In this document: positions 38,070 to 46,639 of the stretch, piece by piece | Layout: each line of letters begins with the position of its first letter | How positions within the stretch are numbered: the first letter of the stretch is position 1 | DNA from: Cyanobium sp. Cruz-8D1 | GTDB taxonomy: Bacteria; Cyanobacteriota; Cyanobacteriia; PCC-6307; Cyanobiaceae | Assembly (NCBI RefSeq): GCF_024345975.1 | Contig: NZ_JAGQCD010000002.1 | Coordinates: 124,001 to 188,000, forward strand | Reading direction: 5' to 3' | DNA length: 64,000 nt | The notes under the pieces: generated by a model | Seen by the model: only the letters and a program-made list of their open reading frames with translations | Told to the model about the DNA's origin: nothing | Databases searched by the model: none | Program-made: the position numbers and the translations under genes

Positions 38070-39377
38070 TCAGGACATGGCTTTGATCTTCAGGGCGTCC
38101 AGGTAGGCCTTCGGATTCTCCGGGTCGAAGACGACCCCGTCAAAGAAGGTTTCCTTGCCCCGTGAATCACTGGCCGGAATGGCCTTGTCCTGCCCGATCG
38201 CCTTGGCCGCTTCCTTCCAGAGATCGGCGCGGTTGACCTGGTTGACCAGGGCGTCGATGTCGGTGCTGGCGGGGAGATAGCCCCAGCGCATGTCCTCAAC
38301 GACGAACCATTGGTCGTGGCTCTTGAACGGGAAGGAGGCGTTCTCGCTCCAGAAGCGCATGCGATAAGGGCTGTCGGTCACGACACGGCCGTCGCCGAAG
38401 TCGAAGTTGCCGGCCAGGCGGGGCTTGATGTCCTCCACGCTGGCTTTGAAGTACTTGTCCTTTGAGGTGATTTCACAGAGCTCGTCGAGGTTGGCGGGGT
38501 CTTCGCACCACATCTGGGCTTCCAGGACCGCCTTCAGCAGGGCCTGGGTGGCCTTGGGGTTCTTCGCGACCCAGTCGGCACGCATGGAGAAGGATTTCTC
38601 GGGGTGGAACTTCCAGAGTTCACCCGTGACCGCGGCGGTGTAGCCGAGCTTCTTGTTGACGAGGCGCTGGTTCCAGGGCTCGCCGACGCAGAAGGTGTCC
38701 ATGGTGCCGGTCTGCATGTTGGCCACCATCTGGGGCGGGGGGACCACCACCAGGTCGGCGTCCTTGTTGGGGTCGATGCCGTTGGCGGCCAGCCAGTAGC
38801 GCATCCACAGGTCGTGGGTGCCGCCAGGGAAGGTGACCGCGGCCTTGAACTTCCTGCCGGTCTTGGCCGTGGCGGCCACGGCATCGGCGAGACCCGCCTT
38901 GTTGTCGATGGTGAGCTTGTTGGCCAGAAAGTCCTTCGAGACCGACAGGCCCTGTCCCTGGAGATTCAGCCGGGCCAGGGTGGCCATCGGCAGCGGCTGC
39001 TTGCTCTTGGTGATCTTGCCTGCCGCCAGCAGCAGGGGCATCGGCGTGAGGATGTGGGCACCCTCGATGCCGCCGCCCGCTCCTCCCAATTCCAGGTTGT
39101 CGCGGGTGACGGCCCAGGAGGTCTGCTTCATCACCTTCACCTCCGGCATGCCGTGTTTGGCGAAGAAGCCCTTCTCCTTGGCAATGATCAGCGGAGCGGC
39201 GTCGGTGAGGGCGATGAAGCCGAGGGACACGCCGGTGACTTCAGGGGCATCGCTGCCACCACCAGCCGGTGCGGGGGTGGCCGCTTCCTTGGTGCCACCA
39301 CAGGCACTGAGCCAGATGGCGCCGGCCGTGGTGCCGGCGGCGGTGATCAGGAATTGGCGACGGGAAAGGTTGGACAT
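38070..39377 (-). CDS. nrtA: Nitrate/nitrite-binding lipoprotein
   Basis: This 435-residue periplasmic binding protein begins with a twin-Arg-like SRRQFLI segment, a hydrophobic stretch and the lipobox LSAC, so the mature protein is probably anchored by Cys at about residue 26. Binding-domain motifs match the NrtA half of NrtC: FIALTDAAPLIIAKEKGFF, FPGGTHDLWMRYWLAANGI, FCVGEPWNQRLVNK. ATG 39377 (MSNLSRRQ) was chosen because it places the signal peptide at the N-terminus; an upstream in-frame ATG at 39428 would bury it. It is the first gene of the nrt operon. Confidence 0.95.
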   Translation of the reverse strand: MSNLSRRQFLITAAGTTAGAIWLSACGGTKEAATPAPAGGGSDAPEVTGVSLGFIALTDAAPLIIAKEKGFFAKHGMPEVKVMKQTSWAVTRDNLELGGAGGGIEGAHILTPMPLLLAAGKITKSKQPLPMATLARLNLQGQGLSVSKDFLANKLTIDNKAGLADAVAATAKTGRKFKAAVTFPGGTHDLWMRYWLAANGIDPNKDADLVVVPPPQMVANMQTGTMDTFCVGEPWNQRLVNKKLGYTAAVTGELWKFHPEKSFSMRADWVAKNPKATQALLKAVLEAQMWCEDPANLDELCEITSKDKYFKASVEDIKPRLAGNFDFGDGRVVTDSPYRMRFWSENASFPFKSHDQWFVVEDMRWGYLPASTDIDALVNQVNRADLWKEAAKAIGQDKAIPASDSRGKETFFDGVVFDPENPKAYLDALKIKAMS

Positions 39378-39552
39378 GGAGCCAAGGGAGTGCCAGGGAG
39401 GACCGGAGGAAGGCACCTGCAGGTGCATGTGTTCTCAGGACGGGCCTCACAACAAAGCGCACCGTGCTGGCGAAGGTTGGGTGGCTGGCGCAAAGGCTGA
39501 CCAGACACGATTCAAGAGACCACGGCGACAGCTTCCTCCAGAGTCGCGTTGG

Positions 39553-40662
39553 TTACCGATTCGCAAGTTGGCGACGCAGGCGTTCGCCGCTGCGGGCCAG
39601 CAGCAGGCCCGTGGCCCGTTCCAGGGCGTCTTCGAGGCGCTCGAACCGCCCGGCGAACCACAGGTAGGCCGCCACGTTCCAGCGCAGCGCCGGCATCAGG
39701 GCGCCTTCGCCGCAGAGGGCTTCCAGGGCCTGCGATCGCCAAAGCTGGAGGCCCTGCCAGGGCACCTCGGCGCTGGTGATGCCGTGGTCGCGGGGGTGGA
39801 GCAGGATGCGCTGGGTGGCTCCCTGGCGCACCCGGGCGGTGATGCCGGCGCGGGAGGTGGGCAGGTCGGTGGAGCCCTCCAGTCCCTTCACCGTCAGCAG
39901 GTCGGTCTCGTCGCAGTCCTGCAGGGCCTGCCAGGCGCGGGTCTCGGTGGGGGGATGGACGAAGCCGCTCACCAGCAGGTGCTCCCCACGGTGCGGCGTC
40001 CACAGCAACTCCAGGCTCGCCACCGGCGGCCGTTTGCCGATGGCGTCCCTCACCGGCACCAGGCGTTCGGCCCAGGGGAAATGGTCGGGCTGGTGGGTGA
40101 GGGCCAGCCCATGGCGGTCGAGGCGGTGCTGCACCGCGCTCAGCGGCAGGCCGGTCGAGGGGATGCCGATCGCCTCGAACAGCTCGGCCAGGGTGACGCC
40201 GAACTTCACCGGCATCGGGTCGCCGCCGTGCAGCACCACCGGCAGATCGTCGCTGGCCAGCACCAGGGCCACCAGGGGCAACAGCGGTGCGGTGCGGCTG
40301 CGGCCGTCGTAGGGCACCCCGAAGCAGAGTGGTCGCCGCCCGGGGGTTTCCAGCACCGGGCCGCAACGGCGGTAGCTGTCGAGCATGCCGGAGAGCTCGG
40401 TGGGGTGGGGGCGCCGGATGCGGTGGGCGATCAGGAAGGCCCCCATCTGGGCGTCATCGACCAGCCCGCGGAGCATCAGGTCCATCGCCTCAGCGGCCTG
40501 CTGGCGATCCAGGCCGGTGCTGGTGTGTTCGCCGCTGCCCACCTTGCCGATCAGCTCACGGAAGCGGGCCCGCTCAGGGCCGAGCGCCCGCAGGCGGACC
40601 TGGCGTCGATCCGAAGCGGCGTCGGGCCCCAGGCTGGCCGGTTCTGGTAACAGTGACGACAT
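39553..40662 (-). CDS. TrpD2-like (anthranilate phosphoribosyltransferase family) protein, copy 1
   Basis: This 369-residue protein has the GT-fold of nucleoside phosphorylase III/TrpD. An N-terminal helical part (QMGAFLIAHRIRRPHPTEL, about residues 72-90) is followed by the alpha/beta domain. The GTGGD loop that binds PRPP in true TrpD is replaced by FGVPYDGRSRTAPLLPLVAL (about 113-132) and LHGGDPMPVKFG, which resembles the TrpD2/YbiB branch, known in E. coli to bind nucleic acid and not to make tryptophan. It is head-to-head with nirA (206-bp gap) and upstream of nrtA on the same strand. A paralog is at 49068. A role in tryptophan synthesis is unlikely. Confidence 0.82.
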   Translation of the reverse strand: MSSLLPEPASLGPDAASDRRQVRLRALGPERARFRELIGKVGSGEHTSTGLDRQQAAEAMDLMLRGLVDDAQMGAFLIAHRIRRPHPTELSGMLDSYRRCGPVLETPGRRPLCFGVPYDGRSRTAPLLPLVALVLASDDLPVVLHGGDPMPVKFGVTLAELFEAIGIPSTGLPLSAVQHRLDRHGLALTHQPDHFPWAERLVPVRDAIGKRPPVASLELLWTPHRGEHLLVSGFVHPPTETRAWQALQDCDETDLLTVKGLEGSTDLPTSRAGITARVRQGATQRILLHPRDHGITSAEVPWQGLQLWRSQALEALCGEGALMPALRWNVAAYLWFAGRFERLEDALERATGLLLARSGERLRRQLANR

Positions 40663-40834
40663 GGGCGGACAGTTCCATGGCGGAAACTAAGCCCTTGTTG
40701 ATCGGTGGGTCGGCGCAGCTTTCCCTGGCGCTCCCCGACAGACGATCGTTCCCGACGGCGCAGCTCTCATCGGCGTCCCGGCCTTAGACGACCCCCCGAG
40801 GGTTTCTCTGCGTCCTCCTGCCTGGCAGGGATCC

Positions 40835-40855
40835 TCCGCATGGTCGCCATGCGGA
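40835..40855 (+). promoter_or_regulatory. Perfect hairpin in the nirA leader
   Basis: TCCGCATGG-TCG-CCATGCGGA forms a perfect 9-bp stem with a three-base loop, ending 13 bases before the nirA ATG at 40869. In mRNA it would sit next to or over the ribosome-binding region. The symmetric sequence could equally be a protein operator. No U-tract follows, so it is not a terminator. Confidence 0.5.
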
Positions 40856-40868
40856 CCGCCGCTTCCGC

Positions 40869-42446
40869 ATGAACAGCACCGACACCAGCACCGAGCTCAC
40901 CACGCCGCCAGCGCCCAGCCTCAGCAAGGTGGAACAGGCCAAGGCGGATCTCTGCGGCCTGGATCTGGCCCCCCGGCTGGCGGAACTGGCCGCGGCGGGC
41001 TGGGACAGCCTGGATGAGGCCACCCTGACGATCCGGCTGAAGTGGCTGGGGATCTTCTTCCGCCCCGTCACCCCCGGTCGCTTCATGGTGCGCCTGCGGC
41101 TGCCCAATGGTGTGATCGACGCCGAGCCGCTGGAGCTGCTGGCCGATGCGGTCGACCGCTGCGGTGACCACGGCAGCGCCGACATCACCACCCGCCAGAA
41201 CCTGCAGCTGCGGGGCCTGTTGCTGGAGGACATGCCACCCCTGCTGGCGGCGATGGAGCGTGTGGGCCTCACCAGCCGCCAGTCGGGCCACGACAACCCC
41301 CGCAACATCACCGGCAACCCCCTGGCCGGCCTCGATCCGGAGGAACTGGTCGACACCCGGCCACTGGTGGACGCCATCCAGGCCCGGCTGCTGGCCGACG
41401 ACGGCCCCCGCAACCTGCCGCGCAAGTTCAACGTGGCGGTGGGTGGCGCCCCCGACAGCTTCCTGCTGCACAACGACCTGGCCTTCCTGCCGGCGCCCCA
41501 CCCGCAGGATCCGGCCGCGCCCCTCGGTTTCACGGTGATGGTGGGCGGCTTTTTCTCGGCCCAGCGCAACGAACTGGCCGTTCCCCTCGGCCTCTGGCTG
41601 CGGCCCGACCAGCTGCCCGCCTTCACCCTGGCCCTGCTGCGCCATTACGACGCCCACGGCAACCGGGTCCAGCGCAACAAAAGCCGGCTGATGTACCTCA
41701 TCGATGGCCTGGGGCTGGAGGCCTACCGCGCCGCCGTGGTGGCGGCCTATCAGGAGCTGGCCGGGGAATCAGCGCCGGCGCCCCTGCCCCACGATGGCCG
41801 CCATCTGGTGGTGCGGGCCCCCCGCGACGGGCTGGGAGTCCAGGCCCAGAAGCAGGCGGGCCTGCATTGGGCGGGGCTGCATGTGCCGATGGGGCGCCTC
41901 GACGCCAGCTCCATGCTCGAGCTGGCCCGCCTGGCCCGCACCTACGGCAGCGGTGAGCTGCGCCTCACCGAGGCCCAGAACGTGCTGATCGTGAATGTGC
42001 CGACCGACCGCCTCGGGGCCCTGGAGGCCGAACCCCTGCTGGAACGGTTCCGCCTGGAGCCCGGCGCCCTGCAGGCCGAAGCGGTGAGCTGCACGGGCAG
42101 CCGCTACTGCAGCTTTGCTCTGATCCCCACCAAGCGCACCGCCCAGGCGGTGCTCGACGAACTGGAGCGGCGGCTGGAGCTGCCCGAGGCCGTGCGCAGC
42201 CACTGGACCGGCTGCCCCAACGCCTGCGGCCAGCCCTACATGGGCCAGATCGGCCTGATGGGGGCCAAGGCCCGCCAGGACGGCCAGCTGGTGGAGGCGG
42301 CCAAGATCTTCCTGGGGGGGCGCCTGGATCAGGACCCGCAGCTGGCCGAGCTGCACGAGAAGGCGGTGCCCCTCTCCGAGCTCGCGGATGTGCTGGAAGG
42401 GTTGCTGGTGGAACGCTTCGGCGCCCGGCGGCGGTCCGCACCGTGA
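40869..42446 (+). CDS. nirA: Ferredoxin-nitrite reductase
   Basis: This 525-residue sirohaem/[4Fe-4S] enzyme reduces nitrite to ammonium with six electrons from ferredoxin. The duplicated NIR_SIR fold is visible, with substrate/sirohaem basic residues in ITTRQNLQLRG and GHDNPRNITGNPLAG. The cluster ligands are in CTGSRYC (C-x5-C) and HWTGCPNACGQPY (C-x3-C). The ATG at 40869 follows a hairpin. The next gene starts eight bases after its stop. It uses the sirohaem made by the cobA-linked genes at 50-52 kb. Confidence 0.96.
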   Translation: MNSTDTSTELTTPPAPSLSKVEQAKADLCGLDLAPRLAELAAAGWDSLDEATLTIRLKWLGIFFRPVTPGRFMVRLRLPNGVIDAEPLELLADAVDRCGDHGSADITTRQNLQLRGLLLEDMPPLLAAMERVGLTSRQSGHDNPRNITGNPLAGLDPEELVDTRPLVDAIQARLLADDGPRNLPRKFNVAVGGAPDSFLLHNDLAFLPAPHPQDPAAPLGFTVMVGGFFSAQRNELAVPLGLWLRPDQLPAFTLALLRHYDAHGNRVQRNKSRLMYLIDGLGLEAYRAAVVAAYQELAGESAPAPLPHDGRHLVVRAPRDGLGVQAQKQAGLHWAGLHVPMGRLDASSMLELARLARTYGSGELRLTEAQNVLIVNVPTDRLGALEAEPLLERFRLEPGALQAEAVSCTGSRYCSFALIPTKRTAQAVLDELERRLELPEAVRSHWTGCPNACGQPYMGQIGLMGAKARQDGQLVEAAKIFLGGRLDQDPQLAELHEKAVPLSELADVLEGLLVERFGARRRSAP

Positions 42447-42453
42447 CGGCCTC

Positions 42454-43167
42454 GTGACCGCCGCTCTCGCCGCCTGGGATCCCCTGCAGTTGCCCGCCAG
42501 CGGCAGCCCCGAGCGCTGGCCCTGGCTGCAGGGCCTGCGGCGGGCCCAGGACCTTGACCTGGAGCCCTGGCTGCAGGCGGTGGAGGCCGGCCAGCTGCGG
42601 CCCGCCCTGGATCTGCTGGGCGCCCTGGCGGATTGGCTCGATGGCCCGGCGGCGGCCCGGCTGCTGGTCTGGTGGCTGGCTGAGCCCGCCGCCGATCCGG
42701 CCCTGCTGGCCGTGATCGGCCGCCGCCGCCATCCCCGTTGCCGAGTCCTGTTGCGGCAGGCCCTGGAGGGAGACAGCCCTGGCGCTGGGCGGATCGAGCT
42801 GTTGCTGCCGCTGCTGGGCCACCAGCGCGATCCCGAGGATTTCCAGCTGCTGCGGCAGCGGGCCCTGGCCCCCCTGCCGCTGCAGCAGCGCCGGGCCGCC
42901 CTGGAGGGCCTGGCGGTGGGGCTCGCCGCCTGGCCGGCGGCCCCACTGCGGCAGACCCTGTGCCATCTCATCGGGGATCTCGATCCCGCCCTGGCGGCCA
43001 CGGCCGTGGACCTGCTGGCCCGTCTGCCGGCGGGCCGGGGGGACCTGGCCGGTCTTGATCGGGGCCGGCTGGCCCCGGAACTGGCGCAGCGAGTGGAGCG
43101 GCGCCTCGCAGGGGCCGGTGGGGTCACGGCCGCCGGGCGATCATGGAATCCACCCCAGCGCCCATGA
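42454..43167 (+). CDS. Helical protein of unknown function downstream of nirA
   Basis: This 237-residue protein starts at GTG 42454, eight bases after nirA, so it is probably co-transcribed with it. The sequence is Leu/Ala/Arg-rich and built from repeated amphipathic helices of about 30 residues (LDLLGALADWLDG, LLPLLGHQRDPEDF, LCHLIGDLDPALAATAVDLLARLP), reminiscent of HEAT-type solenoids that bind proteins. There is no signal peptide and no catalytic motif. Its position suggests an accessory role in nitrite reduction or nitrogen control; that is inference. I do not recognise a named family. Confidence 0.65.
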   Translation: MTAALAAWDPLQLPASGSPERWPWLQGLRRAQDLDLEPWLQAVEAGQLRPALDLLGALADWLDGPAAARLLVWWLAEPAADPALLAVIGRRRHPRCRVLLRQALEGDSPGAGRIELLLPLLGHQRDPEDFQLLRQRALAPLPLQQRRAALEGLAVGLAAWPAAPLRQTLCHLIGDLDPALAATAVDLLARLPAGRGDLAGLDRGRLAPELAQRVERRLAGAGGVTAAGRSWNPPQRP

Positions 43168-43177
43168 GGCGAGGCCG

Positions 43178-43696
43178 ATGTTCCGTCACCTGCTGGTGCC
43201 CACCGACGGCTCCGATCTCTCCGACGGCACCATCCGGCGGGCGGTGAGCTACGCCAGCGAGACCGGCGCGACCATCACCTTCCTGCACGTGCTCGCCAAC
43301 CTGGCGATGCCACCCCAGGGCTCCCTCTACGGCGATCCGGTGTTGCTCGATCCTGCCGTGGTGGCGCAGTTCAGCCGGGCGGAGCGGGCCTACGCCGCCG
43401 GGCTGCTGGAGCGGGCCCGCGCCCTGGCCGAGGCGGCGGGCGTCCGCTGCGACACGGCCGTGGGCGATCACCCCGTCGTCTACGAGGCGATCATCGAGGC
43501 CGCCAGCCGCCATGGCTGCGACCTGATCTTCATGGCCTCCCATGGCCGTCGCGGTCTCGCCGGGCTGCTGCTGGGCAGCGAGACCCAGCGGGTGCTGACC
43601 CACTCCGACCTGCCCGTGCTGGTGTTTCGGAGCCCGGAGCCCGCCGCCGGCAACGATCAGGAGGCTCCCTCGGCCCCGACCGCGCCGGCCTGCTGA
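43178..43696 (+). CDS. Universal stress protein (UspA family)
   Basis: This 172-residue protein has an N-terminal LLVPTDGSDLSDGTIRRAV strand-helix and the C-terminal ATP-binding signature ASHGRRGLAGLLLGSETQRVL followed by SDLPVLVFR, close to the G-2x-G-9x-G(S/T) motif of ATP-binding Usp proteins. ATG 43178 was chosen because the family begins directly with the first strand. It lies 10 bases after the helical gene linked to nirA and its end overlaps the convergent transporter gene by 40 bases. The role is stress adaptation; the specific trigger is unknown. Confidence 0.9.
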   Translation: MFRHLLVPTDGSDLSDGTIRRAVSYASETGATITFLHVLANLAMPPQGSLYGDPVLLDPAVVAQFSRAERAYAAGLLERARALAEAAGVRCDTAVGDHPVVYEAIIEAASRHGCDLIFMASHGRRGLAGLLLGSETQRVLTHSDLPVLVFRSPEPAAGNDQEAPSAPTAPAC

Positions 43697-45255
43697 AGGC
43701 GCCAGCGGCGCACCACCTCCGCCACACCCAGGCCCTCGAGGTCGACCTGGGCATTGAGGCGCTGCATCGTGGCGGCGGGGATGCGGCCGGCCAGCGCCTC
43801 GATCACCGGCACCAGTTCCGGCCGCCGCCGCAGGGTGGCCGCGTTGAACACGGGTACGGCTTCGTAGGGCGGGAAGTAGTGGCGGTCGTCCCGCAGCTGT
43901 TGCAGGTCGAGGGCGGGGATCAGGCCGTTGGTGGTGTCGCCGGCGATCAGGTCGAGCCGCCCCTCGGCCAGGGCCCGGTAGGTGAGGCCCAGATCCATCG
44001 CCTCGGGCGGCTGGGCGAAGCGCAACCCGTAGCTCCGGGCCAGGCCGGCGAAGCCATCCGGCCGGTTGAGGAATTCGTAGCCGAAGCCCGCCCGCCAGCG
44101 GGGGGTGTGGGGGGCCGCCTCGCTGATCGTGGCGATCCCCAGCCGGCGCGCCTCAGCGCGGCGCACCAGGATCGCGAAGCTGTTCTCGAACCCCAGGGAG
44201 GGGAACAAGGTGAGCCCGAAGCGCTCGCCATACAGCCGGCGCGTCTGCTCGAACACCCGCCGCGCCGGATCGGGCGTGTCCGGCGGCGGCAGCGGCTGGT
44301 CAAGCAACGTGGTCCAGGCGGTACCGGTGTATTCCACGTAACCGTCGATGCGGCCGCTGCGCACGGCGGCGTGGATCAGGCCGGTGCCCCCCAGGCCGAA
44401 GTCCCGCTTCACCTTCAGCGGCGTGCTGGCCTCGATCTGCTGGGCCAGCAGTTCCCCCAGGATCAGCTGCTCGGTGAAGCTCTTGCTGCCGATCCGCACC
44501 GTGCCGGCGCCGCTGGCCGGCAGCAGCCGCAGCGCCAGCACGGCCCCGAGGGCCAGGCCCGCCAGGATCCAGGCGAGCCCCCGTCGCCGGCCGCCGCTGG
44601 GACCCTTGGCACGGGGCTGGGCCAGCCGTCGTTCCAGCAGGCCCAGGCCGCCATCGGCGAGCAGGGCGATCGCGGCGGCCGGCAGGGCCCCGGCCAGGAT
44701 CAGGCCGTTGTTCACCGTGGCGATGCCCCGGAAGATGAACACCCCAAGGCCGCCGGCGCCGATGGCCGCGGCGATCGTGGCCACACCTACGCCGATCACC
44801 GTGGCCACCCGGAGGCCGGCCATCAGGGTGGGCAGGGCCAGGGGCAGCTCCACGTGCAGCAGCACCTGGCGCCCGCTGAGTCCGAGGGCTTGGCCGGCCT
44901 GCTTCAGCCCCGGGGGCACCTGGGCCAGGCCGGTGACCAGACCCCGCAGCAGGGGCAGCAGGGCGTAGAGGGTGAGGGCCACGATCGCCGGTGTGGTGCC
45001 GATGCCCCCCAGCAGCGGCACGGTGAGCAGCAGCCCGAAGATCGCCAGGCTCGGCACCGTCTGCACGGTGCTGGCCACCGCCAGCACCGGCCCGGCCCAG
45101 TGGGGCCGGCGGCTGATCCACAGGCCCAGCGGCAGGCTGATCGCCAGGGCCAGGCCGATGGCGCTGCCCACCAGCAGCAGGTGCTCGCCGCTGCGCTGCA
45201 GGATCTCCCCCGCCAGGGCGCCGTCCCACCAGGCCGGCGGCCACGGGCCGCTCAT
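43657..45255 (-). CDS. OpuC/ProW-like ABC permease fused to its substrate-binding domain
   Basis: This 532-residue fusion begins with a six-helix permease (about residues 1-215; EAA-type loop in GQALGLSGRQVLLHVELPLALP) of the quaternary-amine/proline transporter family. A connecting helix (about 235-255) leads to a periplasmic binding domain (VRIGSKSFTEQLILGELLAQ, IDGYVEYTGTAW, RADAIAGDTTNGL-like DLIAGDTTNGLIPALDL). Such fusions import glycine betaine, choline or related compatible solutes. No ATPase gene of this type is visible next to it in the window. The start overlaps the stop of the upstream permease by four bases. Confidence 0.88.
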   Translation of the reverse strand: MSGPWPPAWWDGALAGEILQRSGEHLLLVGSAIGLALAISLPLGLWISRRPHWAGPVLAVASTVQTVPSLAIFGLLLTVPLLGGIGTTPAIVALTLYALLPLLRGLVTGLAQVPPGLKQAGQALGLSGRQVLLHVELPLALPTLMAGLRVATVIGVGVATIAAAIGAGGLGVFIFRGIATVNNGLILAGALPAAAIALLADGGLGLLERRLAQPRAKGPSGGRRRGLAWILAGLALGAVLALRLLPASGAGTVRIGSKSFTEQLILGELLAQQIEASTPLKVKRDFGLGGTGLIHAAVRSGRIDGYVEYTGTAWTTLLDQPLPPPDTPDPARRVFEQTRRLYGERFGLTLFPSLGFENSFAILVRRAEARRLGIATISEAAPHTPRWRAGFGYEFLNRPDGFAGLARSYGLRFAQPPEAMDLGLTYRALAEGRLDLIAGDTTNGLIPALDLQQLRDDRHYFPPYEAVPVFNAATLRRRPELVPVIEALAGRIPAATMQRLNAQVDLEGLGVAEVVRRWRLQQAGAVGAEGAS

Positions 45256-46577
45256 GGCGCTTCGGCCGCTGTCAGGGCCCGGGTGGCCCAGAACAGGGGC
45301 ACACTCACGCCGATCAGCAGCAGGGCCCAGCTGCTGTTGGCGGTGTCGTTGAGCAGGGCGCCGACCAGGAAGGCGATCGACCCCACCAGCACGATGGCGG
45401 TGCTCCACGGGTGGCCCCAGGCCTTGAACGGCCGTGGCCGCTCCGGCTCCCGCCGGCGCAGCACGAACAGGCAGACGATCCCCACCAGGTAGAGGCTCAC
45501 GTAGAGGAACGCCGCCAGCCCGAGCAGGATCGTGAAGTCGCCGGCGAGCACCAGCAGGGCCGAGGCCAGGCTGGTGAGCACCAGGGCCACGGTGGGGGTG
45601 CCGCCCCGGTTGACCCGGTCGACCAAGGGGCTGAACAGCTTGTCGCGGCTGAGGCCGTAGAGGATGCGGGGGGCGCCCATGATCGAGGCGTTGATCAGGC
45701 CCGCCAGGGACACCAGGGCCAGGACGGTGATCGCCTGGCCGCCGAAGGCGCCGAACAGCAGGGCGGCCGCATCCGCCACCGGCAGGCTGGAGACGGCGAT
45801 CACCTTCAGGGGCAGCACCCGCAGCAGGGCCAGGTTGAACAGGGTGTAGAGGACGATCACGGCCAGCACACCGCCGATCAGGGAGCGGGGCAGGTCCTCC
45901 TGGGGTTCGCTGAACTCCTCGGAGAAGTAGATGGGGCTGTGCCAGCCGTCGTAGGTGGTGACGATCGCCTGCAGGGAGAACACCAGCGCCACCGCCAGAC
46001 CCATCCAGCCCGCCGGGGTGGCCAGGGCCGTTGCAGGGGTGGAGATCGCCGCGCCGGCAGCGGCGCGGGTGTCGGGGCCGCCCAGCAGGAAGCAGGCCGC
46101 CACCACCGCCAGGAAGGCGAGCGCCTTGGCCAGGCTGAGCAGCTTCTGGCTGCCGCTGCCGGCCTCCACTCCCAGCAGCTGGATGAGGGTGAACAGGGCC
46201 ACCACCGCCAGCCCCACCAGCTTCCCGGGCAACTCCAGGCCCGGCAGCAGGAACAGCGTGTACTCGCCGATGGTGATCGCCACCCAGGCGATGCCGGTGC
46301 AGTGGCCGATCCAGTCCATCCAGCCCACGCTGAAGCCGGCGGCATCGCCGAAGCAGCGACGGGCGTAGACGTACCAGCCGCCGGCCAGGGGCAGGCTGGC
46401 CCCCAGCTCCGCCACGGCGATGGCGCCGAGCAGGGCATAGAGGCCGCCGGCCAGCCAGGCCGCCAACACCCAGGGGCCGCTGCCCAGCTGGGCGGCCACC
46501 AGGCCGGGGGTGCGCAAAATGCCGGCTCCGATGGTGCCACCCACCGCGCCGGCGATGCCGAAGGTCACCCCCAGCAC
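45252..46577 (-). CDS. APC-superfamily amino acid permease
   Basis: This 441-residue protein has about twelve membrane helices and the APC unwound helix 1 motif GIAGAVGGTIGAGILRTPG (about residues 7-25). SLAGLINASIMGAPRILYGLSRD marks helix 8 and the following loop. It probably imports an amino acid or amine by proton symport. GTG 46577 is the first clear start; an in-frame extension back to about 46640 (TRSAPPDPVSPELESPG) could be translated only from a CTG. It overlaps the OpuC-like gene by four bases and the two likely form an osmolyte/amino acid uptake operon. Confidence 0.85.
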   Translation of the reverse strand: MLGVTFGIAGAVGGTIGAGILRTPGLVAAQLGSGPWVLAAWLAGGLYALLGAIAVAELGASLPLAGGWYVYARRCFGDAAGFSVGWMDWIGHCTGIAWVAITIGEYTLFLLPGLELPGKLVGLAVVALFTLIQLLGVEAGSGSQKLLSLAKALAFLAVVAACFLLGGPDTRAAAGAAISTPATALATPAGWMGLAVALVFSLQAIVTTYDGWHSPIYFSEEFSEPQEDLPRSLIGGVLAVIVLYTLFNLALLRVLPLKVIAVSSLPVADAAALLFGAFGGQAITVLALVSLAGLINASIMGAPRILYGLSRDKLFSPLVDRVNRGGTPTVALVLTSLASALLVLAGDFTILLGLAAFLYVSLYLVGIVCLFVLRRREPERPRPFKAWGHPWSTAIVLVGSIAFLVGALLNDTANSSWALLLIGVSVPLFWATRALTAAEAP

Positions 46578-46639
46578 GTTGAGCAGGCGGCCCGGCGACT
46601 CCAGCTCCGGGGAGACCGGATCGGGGGGAGCGGAGCGGG

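Noticed and set aside
4772-39739. HIP1 octamers GCGATCGC (4772, 25337, 29825, 35278, 39732)
   Set aside because: These are a general cyanobacterial genome feature; they are not dense enough here to mean anything local.
39553-40662. Annotation as anthranilate phosphoribosyltransferase TrpD
   Set aside because: The GTGGD PRPP loop is absent and the loop resembles TrpD2/YbiB; the gene is in a nitrate, not a tryptophan, context.
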